A DNA stretch of 64,000 nt from Alphaproteobacteria bacterium (GTDB taxonomy: Bacteria; Pseudomonadota; Alphaproteobacteria; Caulobacterales; Hyphomonadaceae): the NCBI GenBank assembly GCA_018222605.1, contig JAAEZZ010000003.1, positions 248,001 through 312,000 of the forward strand, read 5' to 3'. Position 1 is the first letter of the stretch, and each line of letters begins with the position of its first letter. The notes under the pieces were generated by a model. It was given only the letters and a program-made list of their open reading frames with translations. It had not been told where the DNA came from and did no database searches. A program made the translations under genes and the position numbers. Positions 43,043 to 53,030 of the stretch are shown here, one piece after another.

Positions 43043-44257
43043 ATGCCCCACATTTCGAGAATGCTGCTGGTCGCAGCGTTTGCCGCTGTGCCCCTTGCGG
43101 CGGTTGCCAGCGCTCAGAGCTTTGCCGAGCTTGAAGCCCGTCTCGAGGCCCATCCAAGCCTCTCCGCTCTCGGTTACGATGCCGAAGCCGACCGGGAGCG
43201 TGCAGTCGCCTCAACCGCACTCCCGGACCCGGTCGTATCCCTCGGGATCAACAACATTCCGATTTTCGATCCCTCATTCGACAGTTACTTGCCGACCAAT
43301 AAAGCCGTTGGTATCCGGCAACAATTTCCGAGCTTCGCGGGCCGTGAAGCCCGCGCCGGTGAAGCCCGGGCGATGTCAGCACAGACCGAGGCGGTTCGCG
43401 ATGCCCGTTATGCGGCCTTGCGCGCCGAACTCATCGCTTTTCTCGCTGACAAGACTAGACTGACCAGGCAGAGATCCCTCGCCGAAGCGCGAAACGCCAA
43501 ATATGACGAGCTTGTCGACATTGTCGAGGCCGAGATCGACGCGGGCCGCCCGGCCGTCTATCGCCTTGCCGAAATTGAAAGCGAACGGGCAGAAGTTTCC
43601 CGGACGCTTGTTGATCTTGATCGGCAGGAAGCCGAGACCGATGCGCGCCTGATCGAACTCGTCGGACTGGTCCCTTCGACCGGCCTCCCTCCCCTGACTG
43701 AAAGAGACTGGTCCGGCGCAGCGCTTGAGTTCCATACCGTGCGTGTTGCCGACGCGGCCGTCCGCGTTACCGATTACGGTATCGACGAGGCCCGCGCGGC
43801 CTGGAAGCCAGAATGGGGGGCCCAGCTCACTTATCAACAGCGCGATGAAGGCGCGATGTTCGCGGGGGATGACTGGGTCTCCGGTATGGTGACTTTTACG
43901 GTTCCGCTCTGGGCCGAAAGGAAGCAGGCGCCGAACTTGCGCGCCGCAAAGGCCGAGCGGGCCGGCGCCGAGCAACGCTACCAGGCCGCCGCACGGAATG
44001 CGGCGGCCCAGTATGCGTCCCGGGACGCCATTATCCGCGCGGCCGATGCCAGTATCGACGTCCTGCAGGTCAAGATCGCTGCCGTCGAAGACGAAGTCGA
44101 GGCCCAGCTGATTACCTATGAATCCGGTGTTGGCGGCTATGCGCCGATCATTGACGGCGAGATCGCCATTCTCAAACTCCGGGCGGAAATCGAAGCTGAA
44201 ACGGCCCGCAAGGCCGCTGCGATCGCACGCCTGAATGCCCTCCTGGTGACACAATGA
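43043..44257 (+). CDS. cusC: TolC-family outer-membrane channel, CusC-like
   Basis: Outer-membrane efflux protein of 404 residues. A signal peptide (MLLVAAFAAVPLAAVASAQ) is followed by two repeats of long coiled-coil helices (FAELEARLEAHPSL, AVGIRQQFPSFAGREARAGE, then GMVTFTVPLWAERKQAPNLRA). It forms the trans-envelope duct for the RND pump encoded downstream. It overlaps the adaptor gene by 4 bases. Assignment to the Cus rather than the Czc branch relies on the neighbours. Confidence 0.88.
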   Translation: MPHISRMLLVAAFAAVPLAAVASAQSFAELEARLEAHPSLSALGYDAEADRERAVASTALPDPVVSLGINNIPIFDPSFDSYLPTNKAVGIRQQFPSFAGREARAGEARAMSAQTEAVRDARYAALRAELIAFLADKTRLTRQRSLAEARNAKYDELVDIVEAEIDAGRPAVYRLAEIESERAEVSRTLVDLDRQEAETDARLIELVGLVPSTGLPPLTERDWSGAALEFHTVRVADAAVRVTDYGIDEARAAWKPEWGAQLTYQQRDEGAMFAGDDWVSGMVTFTVPLWAERKQAPNLRAAKAERAGAEQRYQAAARNAAAQYASRDAIIRAADASIDVLQVKIAAVEDEVEAQLITYESGVGGYAPIIDGEIAILKLRAEIEAETARKAAAIARLNALLVTQ

Positions 44258-46116
44258 AAAAGACATTCCTGATAATGGGCACCGCATCTGCCGCCCTCTT
44301 GCTCGCCGCATGCGGCGCACCGGTCGGATCACCGGGCGGCCAGGGTGAAAAGCCGAACGCCTCGAGCGAGACGCAACGATACACCTGCCCCATGCACCCT
44401 CACTATATTTCGACCGATCCGGACGGCACCTGCCCGATCTGTGGCATGGACCTGGTGCCTGCCGACAAGGCCCAGGAACCAACGAGCTCAGCAGGCGAAA
44501 TCCTTTACTACAAGCATCCCATGGGCAAGCCGGACACCTCGCCCGTTCCGAAAAAGGATTCCATGGGCATGGATTACATCCCGGTTTATGCCGATGACAC
44601 CGGATCGGGCGTGGCCGTCTCGCCGGAAATGATCCAGACCATGGGGATCCGGACAGCACCTGCCGAGACCGGGGATTTCAGCCGTGTACTGAGAGCCTTC
44701 GGCACGGTCGAGACCAATGAACGGCTCGAAAATGTTACCGTCTCGCGGCTAGAAGGCTGGATTGAGAATCTGGCGGTCAATGCCGAGGGCGACACCGTCC
44801 GCCCCGGCAGTCTCCTCTACCGGATCTACAGTCCGGACCTGATCGCCGCGCAGAAAGATTATCTGAACTCGTTCAAGATCGGCAACGAAGCGCGCATCGC
44901 GTCGGTTCGCCAACGCCTGCGCTCCCTTGGCATGCAGAATGCGGCCATCGACCGGCTGACCGAAACCCGCCAGGTCATTGAACGTGTTCCAGTTTACGCA
45001 GAAGCCGGCGGCACGGTTGCCGAGCTTCAGGTCCGCAATGGCGACTATGTCAAACCCGGTACACCCATACTGCGCCTGCAATCCTATGCCGATGTCTGGG
45101 TCATTGCCTCTGTGCCGGAGAGCGACCTGCCGCTAGTGCAGGCAGGCATGCCGGCCGAACTCGATTTTCCGAGCGCGCCCGATGCCCCCGGTAAAGGCCA
45201 GGTCGACTATATCTATCCGACAATCGACCCGAAAACCCGTACAGCCGACGTCCGGATCGAAGTGGACAATGTGTCGGGCTATCTTCGCCCGGGCGCCTAT
45301 GCGGACATAAGGCTGAATATCGGCGGCCGACCGCGTCTTTCGGTTCCAAGTGAAGCCATTCTGCTTGGTAGCGAGGGCGCCCGTGTCGTCATCGCCGAAG
45401 GCAATGGCCGCTTCTCCGGACGCGCCGTGCAAACCGGGATTTCGGCCAATGGCCGGACCGAAATCCTGTCGGGTCTGGAAAGCGGCGACATGGTCGTCGC
45501 CAGCGGGCAGTTCCTGCTCGATAGCGAAGCCAACCTGAAAGAAGGCCTTGCTAAGCTGGAAGCTCCAGATGCGAGTGCGGCCAGTCCGGAAACACCGCTC
45601 TTCGATATACCGGTGGACAGTAAAGCCCTCGCCGAAATCGATCACTTCACTGACATGGCGCTCTACTTCCACGAGGCCCTGACAGACGGGTATGACATCG
45701 ATCCGCTATTCGTGGATCCGGCGCTCGCCCTGGTGCCAGTGCTGCGGGACCGTTACGCGAACACGAAACTGGCACCGGTCATGGATGCTACGCAAACCGC
45801 TCTCGCCGCCGCGCAAAACGCCACGGACCGCGAAGACCTTGCCACGCAACTCTCAGACCTGGTCGAGGCCTTGAAACCCTGGCTGCTGGAAGGCGCACCT
45901 CAGCATTACAGCGAGGCTGGTCTGGTGCTCTACCGGGACATGGCAACGGGCCGGTACTGGCTGCAGGAAGAAGCCAAACCGGCCAATCCGTACAGCGCAG
46001 ATGGGGCCGAACGGATTGACTGGCCCAGGCCGATGGCCGGCATGTCGATGACGACCAATGACAGCGAGACTGGCGCTGACCAGGCCCCTGGGCATTCGGG
46101 GGACGGTCATGACTGA
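44254..46116 (+). CDS. cusB: RND periplasmic adaptor, CusB-like with heavy-metal-binding domains
   Basis: Lipoprotein adaptor of 620 residues. The lipobox LLLAACG is at about 15-21. Two heavy-metal-binding repeats follow: YTCPMHPHYISTDPDG then TCPICGMDLVP (about 47-74), and YYKHPMGKPDTSPVPKKDSM then GMDYIPVY (about 87-114). The HlyD-type barrel and hairpin domains run from about 130 to 430, with a C-terminal helical (DUF3347-like) domain from about 455. It hands copper or silver to CusA. The 3' end overlaps cusA by 8 bases. Confidence 0.93.
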   Translation: MKKTFLIMGTASAALLLAACGAPVGSPGGQGEKPNASSETQRYTCPMHPHYISTDPDGTCPICGMDLVPADKAQEPTSSAGEILYYKHPMGKPDTSPVPKKDSMGMDYIPVYADDTGSGVAVSPEMIQTMGIRTAPAETGDFSRVLRAFGTVETNERLENVTVSRLEGWIENLAVNAEGDTVRPGSLLYRIYSPDLIAAQKDYLNSFKIGNEARIASVRQRLRSLGMQNAAIDRLTETRQVIERVPVYAEAGGTVAELQVRNGDYVKPGTPILRLQSYADVWVIASVPESDLPLVQAGMPAELDFPSAPDAPGKGQVDYIYPTIDPKTRTADVRIEVDNVSGYLRPGAYADIRLNIGGRPRLSVPSEAILLGSEGARVVIAEGNGRFSGRAVQTGISANGRTEILSGLESGDMVVASGQFLLDSEANLKEGLAKLEAPDASAASPETPLFDIPVDSKALAEIDHFTDMALYFHEALTDGYDIDPLFVDPALALVPVLRDRYANTKLAPVMDATQTALAAAQNATDREDLATQLSDLVEALKPWLLEGAPQHYSEAGLVLYRDMATGRYWLQEEAKPANPYSADGAERIDWPRPMAGMSMTTNDSETGADQAPGHSGDGHD

Positions 46117-49100
46117 ACGAAACGACAGAGACCTCGCGGGGCAAGACCCCTCCAGATCATGGGTGGCAAAGCTGATCTCCTGGTCGGTTTCCAACCAGCT
46201 CATCGTCCTCATGCTCGCCGCTGCACTGGCTGTGACCGGGTGGATGGCGATCCAGCGCACGCCGCTCGATGCAGTGCCGGACCTGACAGATACCCAGGTC
46301 ATTATTCGTACCGATTTTCCGGGCCAGAGCCCGCAGATTGTCGAGGACCTCGTCACCTATCCACTATCGACGAACCTTCTCGGTCTGCCGAAGACCAAGG
46401 ATGTGCGCGGCTCCTCAATGTTCGGCACCAGTTTTGTCTATGTCATATTTGACGATGATGTTGACCTCTACTGGGCCCGCTCGCGCGTGCTCGAAGCCTT
46501 GTCCCGGCTGGGGTCTGAACTCCCGGAAGGCGCCGTACCGCAGATAGGACCGGATGCGACCGGCGTTGGCTGGGTCTATCAGTATGCCTTGGTCGACAAA
46601 ACCGGCAAGACCGATCTCGCCGAGCTGCGTTCACTCCAGGACTGGTTCCTGAAACTCGAACTGGCCGGTGTGGAGGGGGTCTCTGAAGTCGCCTCGGTCG
46701 GCGGTTTTGTCAGGGAATACCAGGTTCTCCTCGATCCCAATCGCCTGAGAAGTTACGACCTGTCGATCACCCGTATCCGTGACGCGGTCCGCGCAGCCTC
46801 AAGCGAAGTCGGTGGCCGCGTGCTCGAACAGGGCGAAACGGAATATGTCATCCGCTCATCAGGCTATGTCGATGAGAAGCTTGATCTCGAACAGGTCGTG
46901 GTCAAGGCAGAGGATGGCACCCCCGTCCAGCTGAGCCATGTCGCCCGGATTGTCGAAGGCCCGGCCCTCCGGCGCGGCATTGTCGAACTCAATGGCGAAG
47001 GCGAAACGGTGTCCGGCATCGTGGTGATGCGCGATGGCGAGAATGCGCTGTCGGTGATCGAACGTGTGAAGGAGAAACTTGATAGTCTCCAGCGCGGCCT
47101 GCCGGAAGGTGTCGAGATTGTCACTGTGTATGACCGCGCGCCACTCATCGAGGGTTCGGTCGATTATCTGAAAGACAAGCTGATCGAGGAAGGCATCGCG
47201 GTTGCGCTCGTCATCCTGATCTTCCTCCTCCATGTAAGGTCGTCTCTGGTTGCCATCATCACCTTGCCGCTCGGAGTGCTCGGCGCGTTCCTGATCATGT
47301 CCTGGCAAGGTGTCACAGCGAACATCATGTCACTTGGCGGGATCGCCATCGCGATCGGCGCCATGGTCGACGCCTCGATTGTGCTTGTCGAGAATGCCAG
47401 CCGGAAACTGGCGGATCTGGGACCGAAACCCGATCCGAGCGTGCGCCGCCAGGCGCTGGTCGAGTCGGCTCAGGAAGTCGGCCCCGGCATATTCTTTTCA
47501 CTCCTCATCATCACGGTCTCCTTCCTGCCCGTCTTTGCCCTGACCGGTCAGAGCTTCAGGCTCTTCAGTCCTCTTGCCTATACCAAGACCTATGCGATGG
47601 CCTTCGCGGCCATTCTGTCGGTGACACTTGTCCCGGTTCTGATGCTGTACCTGATGCGGGGTCGGTTCCGGCGCGAGGAAGCCAATCCCCTGAACGCCTT
47701 CTTCGTCTGGGCCTACAAACCGCTGCTCCATCTAGCCCTGAGGTTCAAATGGATCACGGTCGCCCTAGCGCTCGCGCTGACGGCCACCGTCATCGTGCCG
47801 GTCCAGAGGATCGGCTCGGAATTCATGCCGGCCCTTTATGAAGGCGAGCTCCTCTACATGCCGACCACCCTGCCCGGCGTGTCATCCACCAAGATGCGGG
47901 AGATTCTTGGCCAGACAAACCGCGTCATCAAGACCGTGCCAGAAGTCGATCGTGTCTTCGGCAAGGCCGGGCGCGCCGATACCGCAACCGATCCAGCGCC
48001 ACTCACCATGATCGAGACCTGGATCAAGCTGAAACCGAAGGAGGATTGGCGGCCAGGTGTGACGGTCGAGGACATCACCGATGAGCTCGATGCCAAGCTG
48101 CAAATGCCCGGCCTCGTGAATTCATGGGGCTATCCGATCAAGATTCGCATGGACATGGTTTCAACAGGAGTGCGCACGCCCATTGGCATCAAGGTTACGG
48201 GCGATGATCTGACAGAGATTGAGACCATTGCCCGGGACATAGAAGCGGCCATTTCGGACGTACCCGGAACGCGCTCGGCCTTCGCCGACAGGGTCATGGG
48301 CGGCAAATATCTCGAGATCACGCCGGACAGGGGCGAACTCGCCCGGCGGAATATCGACATGGCAGCCTTCCAGTCCGTGATCCGAACCGCCCTGGGCGGC
48401 ATGACACTCTCCCAGTCTGTCGAGGGCCGGGAACGCTATGACATCATCCTGCGCTATGATCGGCCATTTCGTGAGAGCGCCACAGACCTGGAAGAGATAC
48501 TCGTGCCCGCCCCGTCCGGCGCCCATATCCCTCTCAGCGAACTGGCGGACATTTCCTATACGGAAGGCCCGCCAATGATCCGATCGGAAAATGCCAGGCT
48601 GACTGGCTGGGTTTTCGTCGATATCGCGGACCGGGACATGGGCAGCTATGTTGCAGACGCCGGACAGGTGATTGCCAACGCCGTCGACCTGCCTGCGGGA
48701 TATGCGGTGGAGTTCTCCGGACAGTATGAACAGATGCAGGAAGCGAATGCGCGGCTGAAGATCGCCATTCCAGCTGCGATTGCACTGATCTTCCTGCTGC
48801 TGATGCTACATTTCGGCCGGCTCGACCGGACCCTGATCATCATGGCCAGCCTGCCATTCGGCCTGGTCGGCGGAATGTGGGCCGTCTGGTTGGCAGGCTA
48901 CAATCTGTCAGTAGCCGTCGCGGTCGGTTTCATCGCCCTGGGCGGCATCGCGGTCGAGACAGCCGTCGTGATGCTGCTCTATATCGACGCGGAAGTCCGC
49001 AAGGCGAACCCGTCTGACAGGAGCCAGCTTTTCGCAGCTGTCAGCAAGGGCGCGGCCATGCGCGTCAGGCCGAAGTTGATGACGGTCACGACCATTTTTG

Positions 49101-49324
49101 CAGGTCTTGCCCCGATCTTCCTGACCGACGGCCTCGGATCGGACGTCATGCGCCGGATTGCCCTGCCCATGCTTGGCGGCATGGCCTCAACCCTCATCCT
49201 CTCCCTGATCGTGATCCCGGCCATCTACTACATCCGGGTCGGGCTGCAGATTCCATCAGATTTACCCCGGGCCGAACCGGATAACCGGGCCGGCTCATTC
49301 ACCCCCGAAGGAGAAAAACCATGA
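46109..49324 (+). CDS. cusA: RND heavy-metal pump, CusA-like
   Basis: Inner-membrane proton-driven pump of 1071 residues with 12 helices and two large periplasmic loops. Helix-4 region AIAIGAMVDASIVLVENASR near 415 has the DASI form of the monovalent (Cu/Ag) HME-RND branch. MPALYEGELLYMPTTLPG near 580 and IRMDMVSTGVRTPIGIK near 675 keep Met residues in places used for Cu(I)/Ag(I) relay in E. coli CusA. ATG 46109 follows GGGGGA; an earlier in-frame start lies well within cusB. It overlaps the next gene by 4 bases. Confidence 0.95.
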   Translation: MTERNDRDLAGQDPSRSWVAKLISWSVSNQLIVLMLAAALAVTGWMAIQRTPLDAVPDLTDTQVIIRTDFPGQSPQIVEDLVTYPLSTNLLGLPKTKDVRGSSMFGTSFVYVIFDDDVDLYWARSRVLEALSRLGSELPEGAVPQIGPDATGVGWVYQYALVDKTGKTDLAELRSLQDWFLKLELAGVEGVSEVASVGGFVREYQVLLDPNRLRSYDLSITRIRDAVRAASSEVGGRVLEQGETEYVIRSSGYVDEKLDLEQVVVKAEDGTPVQLSHVARIVEGPALRRGIVELNGEGETVSGIVVMRDGENALSVIERVKEKLDSLQRGLPEGVEIVTVYDRAPLIEGSVDYLKDKLIEEGIAVALVILIFLLHVRSSLVAIITLPLGVLGAFLIMSWQGVTANIMSLGGIAIAIGAMVDASIVLVENASRKLADLGPKPDPSVRRQALVESAQEVGPGIFFSLLIITVSFLPVFALTGQSFRLFSPLAYTKTYAMAFAAILSVTLVPVLMLYLMRGRFRREEANPLNAFFVWAYKPLLHLALRFKWITVALALALTATVIVPVQRIGSEFMPALYEGELLYMPTTLPGVSSTKMREILGQTNRVIKTVPEVDRVFGKAGRADTATDPAPLTMIETWIKLKPKEDWRPGVTVEDITDELDAKLQMPGLVNSWGYPIKIRMDMVSTGVRTPIGIKVTGDDLTEIETIARDIEAAISDVPGTRSAFADRVMGGKYLEITPDRGELARRNIDMAAFQSVIRTALGGMTLSQSVEGRERYDIILRYDRPFRESATDLEEILVPAPSGAHIPLSELADISYTEGPPMIRSENARLTGWVFVDIADRDMGSYVADAGQVIANAVDLPAGYAVEFSGQYEQMQEANARLKIAIPAAIALIFLLLMLHFGRLDRTLIIMASLPFGLVGGMWAVWLAGYNLSVAVAVGFIALGGIAVETAVVMLLYIDAEVRKANPSDRSQLFAAVSKGAAMRVRPKLMTVTTIFAGLAPIFLTDGLGSDVMRRIALPMLGGMASTLILSLIVIPAIYYIRVGLQIPSDLPRAEPDNRAGSFTPEGEKP

Positions 49325-49536
49325 CGAGACACCTGTTGAAAATTCCGCTTTTGTTTCCACTGCTTCTGAGTAGCGCCATGCTGCCGGCGGCCGCGCAGGA
49401 TCGCTCATCAGGCAGAATGATGATCGACGGCGGCATGATGGGTGGCGGCCTGTTCGGCACGGTGTTCATGCTGCTTGCTGTGCTCCTCCTCCTGCTCGGG
49501 ATCGCTGCCCTCATCAAATATCTGAGGTCGAAATAA
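49321..49536 (+). CDS. Small Cus-cluster membrane protein
   Basis: A 71-residue protein with a signal-like N-terminus (LLKIPLLFPLLLSSAMLPAAA), a Met/Gly segment (SGRMMIDGGMMGGGLFG) and one helix (VFMLLAVLLLLLGIAALI) ending in KYLRSK. Its start overlaps the cusA stop (ATGA). The Met residues could contact copper. Similar short proteins sit beside Cus pumps, but I cannot name a family. Confidence 0.6.
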   Translation: MTRHLLKIPLLFPLLLSSAMLPAAAQDRSSGRMMIDGGMMGGGLFGTVFMLLAVLLLLLGIAALIKYLRSK

Positions 49537-49630
49537 TAGTCCCGTGTCCATCCACCCTATTCCCCCGTCCCGGCGCGCATCGGGGGCCTCTGTTGAAAGC
49601 CGCGCCTGACAATCAAAAAGGAAGAAAACG

Positions 49631-50131
49631 ATGAAAACCCTCGTCAGAAAGACAGCAGTCACAGGCGCAATCCTCGGACTGGCCCTGATTGGTCCGGCGC
49701 TCGCCCAGGAGGCCGGCATGAAAATGGACAGCATGAAAGACATGGACATGTCCGGCATGAGCTGCTGCGGCGACATGGCGCCCGGCTTTGGCGTCATTAA
49801 CGGCGTCGATCTGGATGCCCGAACCGTCAATATTTCACACGATCCGATCAAGAAGATCGGCTGGGGTGAAATGACAATGGACTTCGAGGTCGGCGGAATG
49901 GTTGCGCTCGACAAATTCGAGAATGGCGACAACGTCCATTTCATGCTCAAGCAGGACGACAGCGACAATTATGATATCGCCATGATGATGCCGATCGGCG
50001 GCGATCCGGATGCTTTCAAACTATCCATGATGTCGATGATGAAAGGCAAAGGCATGATGGACTGCAACATGGGCGGACACGGATCCATGTCCGGCATGTC
50101 AGGCAAGGATCATGACGACACCGATCACTAG
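49631..50131 (+). CDS. cusF: CusF-type periplasmic copper-binding protein
   Basis: Protein of 166 residues with a signal peptide (ending GPALAQE), a Met-rich N-terminal stretch (GMKMDSMKDMDMSGMSCCGD) and a CusF-like OB fold near 55-120: HDPIKKIGWGEMTMDFEV carries the His, Trp and Met copper site of CusF. The C-terminal tail is Met/His-rich (MMSMMKGKGMMDCNMGG and further His/Asp). It is longer than E. coli CusF (about 110). It would chaperone Cu(I)/Ag(I) to CusB. Confidence 0.92.
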   Translation: MKTLVRKTAVTGAILGLALIGPALAQEAGMKMDSMKDMDMSGMSCCGDMAPGFGVINGVDLDARTVNISHDPIKKIGWGEMTMDFEVGGMVALDKFENGDNVHFMLKQDDSDNYDIAMMMPIGGDPDAFKLSMMSMMKGKGMMDCNMGGHGSMSGMSGKDHDDTDH

Positions 50132-50231
50132 CCGGTCCTCTGTTTCAAGCAAAAAATTCGTAAATCAGGTTCCGGCCGCGTTCCGCGGCCGGAATGCCTG
50201 CGTCTCCCGATTAGTTCACCAGGAAATCCCA

Positions 50232-50675
50232 ATGACTCAAAGAATTCTGATTACCGCCTTCTTGTTAGGTTCCGCTTCCCTGACAGCCTGCAGTGACCCC
50301 GAAAGCCGAACGCCGCCAGCATCCGGCCCTGCGGACCAGACCAGGCCTGAACCGTTCGAACAGGCAGATGAAGCTATGCCCGGCGATACTGGACGGGCCA
50401 CGGGCAGGATCACATCCCTTGATCGCGACGACGGCCGGGTCACCATCGACCATGGCCCTTTCGAAGGCATCGCCATGGGCGCGATGACCATGAGTTTCGC
50501 TTTAATGGGCGATCTTGAGCTGACTGACCTCTCTGAAGGCGATGACGTGATCTTCCAGGTCAAACGGGGCCGGGACGGTTCTCATCGCATCATGGAAATT
50601 TGCAGCATTCCCGCGAATGGCCGCGACTGCCCGGACCAAGAAACAGTCTATCCGCACAACCCTCCAGATCAGTAA
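50232..50675 (+). CDS. CusF-like lipoprotein
   Basis: Lipoprotein of 147 residues: signal MTQRILITAFLLGSASLTAC with lipobox cysteine at residue 20, a Pro/Glu linker, then a CusF-like domain with RATGRITSLDRDDGRVTIDH and FEGIAMGAMTMSFAL. The Trp of the CusF copper site is replaced (IAMGAMTM rather than W-MTM), so binding may differ. ATG 50232 follows AGGAA; the longer frame starting in the previous gene was rejected. Last gene of the Cus group. Confidence 0.8.
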   Translation: MTQRILITAFLLGSASLTACSDPESRTPPASGPADQTRPEPFEQADEAMPGDTGRATGRITSLDRDDGRVTIDHGPFEGIAMGAMTMSFALMGDLELTDLSEGDDVIFQVKRGRDGSHRIMEICSIPANGRDCPDQETVYPHNPPDQ

Positions 50676-50745
50676 GGCGGCATACTCCGGCACTGTCCCC
50701 GATCGAGCTAAAGGGAAGACGATAAAGACCCGTTTCGCCATAGTG

Positions 50746-51084
50746 TCAAACTGGCATGCGCGGACCAAAAAGAATAACCGCAGCCCCGATCAGACAGGTT
50801 ACAACCCCTATCAGATCCCAGCGGTCGGGACGAATCCCCTCAAAGGTCCATAGCCAGATGAGCGAGGAAGTTATGTAAACCCCACCATAGGCGGCATAGG
50901 CGCGCCCGGCTGCAGACGCTTCCACCAGTGTCAGCAGCCAAGCGAATACAACAAGGGATATCATCCCCGGAACCAGCCAGAAAGCGGACTTTCCAAGCCG
51001 CAGCCAGGCCCAGAATGCAAAACAACCGGCAATTTCGGCGGTTGCCGCGCCAGCATAGATCAACAACGTCGCGCGAATATCCAT
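50746..51084 (-). CDS. YnfA/UPF0060 family membrane protein
   Basis: Four-helix small inner-membrane protein of 112 residues with the family features [17 protein letters not shown] and [20 protein letters not shown]. Function is unsettled; relatives resemble small multidrug transporters. It lies on the minus strand downstream of merA, 60 bases away, so it may be the last gene of the mer operon. Confidence 0.93.
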   Translation of the reverse strand: MDIRATLLIYAGAATAEIAGCFAFWAWLRLGKSAFWLVPGMISLVVFAWLLTLVEASAAGRAYAAYGGVYITSSLIWLWTFEGIRPDRWDLIGVVTCLIGAAVILFGPRMPV

Positions 51085-51144
51085 GGCTGGGACGTTTCCT
51101 GATCTGGCTGGACTGGCGAGGCCCCGTTGCGGTTAAAATTGGTT

Positions 51145-52596
51145 TCAGCCTGCGCAGCATGAAAGCTTCGCCACGTCCTTGTCGAACGTCTGTGCCGCCA
51201 ATTTTAACCCTTCAACAGTTGTCAGGTATGGAAAAATTGTCTCGCCAAGCGCCTTGCTCGTCATGCCGAACTTCAACGCCATAGCCAGCGTCTGAATCGC
51301 ATCAGACCCTTCGGGCGCCGCGATCTGTCCGCCCAGGAGGCGGTCGGTCTTCGCATCCGCGACCAGCTTGATGACGCCGCGGGTATCGCGGGCGGCGGCG
51401 GCGCGTGCCACGTGGTCCAGCGTCAGCACGCTGGCCTTGACGTCATGACCGGCTGCCTTCGCCTGCACCTCGGAAAGGCCGACGCCGGCGACCTGCGGAT
51501 CGGTGAACACGACCCAGGGCATGGCCCCATTGTCATAGCGCAAATCCTGAAGCCCGAGCGCATTGTTGGCCGCCACCTTGGCCCCATAAGCGGCCATGTA
51601 GACGAACTGGTCGCGATCGGTGACATCACCCGCTGCCCAGACGCCAGGCCGCGTTGTGGCCATGTCGGCTCCGACCTTGATCGATCCACGCGCATCGGTC
51701 TCGATGCCGAACTCGCGCAAGCCGAGGTCTTCGGAATTGGCCACCCGGCCTGTGGTGGCCACAAGCCGCTGAGCGGAGAGGGTCACAGGCTTTCCACCCC
51801 GTTCGATTGTCAGCGTGACGCCGCCGTCACTCCGTCTCACCGATCGGTAGGACAGGCCGGTCTCGACCGCGACCCCCTCAGCCTTCAACGCGTCGGTCAA
51901 CGCCTTGGCCACTTCCGGTTCCACGCCGGGCAGAAGGCGCGAACGCGTGACCAGTGTAACCTTGACGCCCAGCCGCGACGCCATCTGCGCCAGTTCACAG
52001 CCAATATAGCCGCCGCCCAGTACCAGGATGCTTTCGGGCTGATCGGGCAGGCTGAGAAGGTCCCAGGAATCCAGCGCCTCCACGGTCTCGATCCCGTCAA
52101 TTTCCGGCAAGAAAGGGCGCGAGCCGGTGGCGATCAGAACCTTCGGTGCAGCGATGATCCGCCCGCCGACCTCAATCCCACCTTCGATCAGGCGTGCGGC
52201 ACCTTCCTCGATATAGGTGACATTCTCATAGGAAGGCAGCAGGTCGATGTATTTTTTCTGGCGCATCTCGTCGACCAGATCGGCCGTGCCCTTGACGACC
52301 GCCGACCAGTCCACGCTCTGCGCACAGGGCTCAATGCCCGGAAACCGTGCCGCCGCTGTACCAGCATGCACCGCTTCACCGGCCCGTATCATCGCCTTGG
52401 ACGGCACGCAGCCGACATTGACGCAGGTGCCGCCGATGGTACCATGCCCAACCATGGCCACGCGCCTGCCGGCCTCGGCCGCGCTAATCGAAGCCGAAAA
52501 CCCGGCCGAGCCAGCACCTATGACGATGAGGTCATAGCTGTCGTCGCCGTTTTTATTGACGGAGCAGCAATCGCCTGTCTTTACGGTTTGATTCAT
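51145..52596 (-). CDS. merA: Mercuric reductase
   Basis: FAD-dependent cytosolic enzyme of 483 residues reducing Hg(II) to Hg(0) with NADPH. FAD fold DLIVIGAGSAGFSASISAAE near 23, redox pair GGTCVNVGCVPSK near 55, NAD fold ILVLGGGYIGCELAQMASRL near 190, and the C-terminal mercury-binding pair KLSCCAG at the end. The N-terminal HMA domain of many MerA proteins is missing; a CC pair (GDCCSVN) occurs near residue 10. AAGGAAG precedes the ATG. It reads away from merT/merP and follows the relic at 52597. Confidence 0.95.
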   Translation of the reverse strand: MNQTVKTGDCCSVNKNGDDSYDLIVIGAGSAGFSASISAAEAGRRVAMVGHGTIGGTCVNVGCVPSKAMIRAGEAVHAGTAAARFPGIEPCAQSVDWSAVVKGTADLVDEMRQKKYIDLLPSYENVTYIEEGAARLIEGGIEVGGRIIAAPKVLIATGSRPFLPEIDGIETVEALDSWDLLSLPDQPESILVLGGGYIGCELAQMASRLGVKVTLVTRSRLLPGVEPEVAKALTDALKAEGVAVETGLSYRSVRRSDGGVTLTIERGGKPVTLSAQRLVATTGRVANSEDLGLREFGIETDARGSIKVGADMATTRPGVWAAGDVTDRDQFVYMAAYGAKVAANNALGLQDLRYDNGAMPWVVFTDPQVAGVGLSEVQAKAAGHDVKASVLTLDHVARAAAARDTRGVIKLVADAKTDRLLGGQIAAPEGSDAIQTLAMALKFGMTSKALGETIFPYLTTVEGLKLAAQTFDKDVAKLSCCAG

Positions 52597-52942
52597 GATT
52601 TCTTCCTTGGCTTGTGACCAGGCATGGCGACGCGGCCTCGATCAAGTATTCAAAATCACACCATCGACCCGATGTCGGAGGCGTGGCCGGGATCAGGTTG
52701 AGGCCGCTGTCGCCGCATTCGCCTGCGGCGAAGACCGCGGGATCGCTCGTACGCATCGATGTGTTCACCTGGATGCCCCGCCGAGTGCACTCGGCGCAGG
52801 CAGCTTCAAGGTTCAGCCTGTCCATTTTTGGTACCCGGCCGGGGCTGAGGCACATGCTCATTGATGCAAAACAAGAAGGTGTCGCAATGACGGTACCGGC
52901 CAGACCCGTTATCAGCAGTTTTCGGTCAGTCCATTTTGACAT
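52597..52942 (-). pseudogene. merF / flavin-disulfide-reductase fusion relic
   Basis: A minus-strand frame begins MSKWTDRKLLITGLAGTVIA, like the N-terminus of a MerF-type mercury transporter, but then continues SPGRVPKMDRLNLEAACAE, RTSDPAVFAAGECGDSGLNL, which resembles the middle of a MerA-type disulfide oxidoreductase. The frame runs out of that homology into the merA start. So an internal deletion seems to have joined part of merF to part of an older merA. Confidence 0.6.
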
Positions 52943-53030
52943 CAAAGTGAAAGCCTTGTGTGAAAATCTGACGATGTATGCGAACATCGACTGGCAGGTG
53001 CCTCATCAGGATATTCCAGATGCTGCGTGT

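Noticed and set aside
52553..52987. 144-codon frame as an intact protein
   Set aside because: Its middle joins two unrelated families and its end is out of frame inside merA; treated as a relic.
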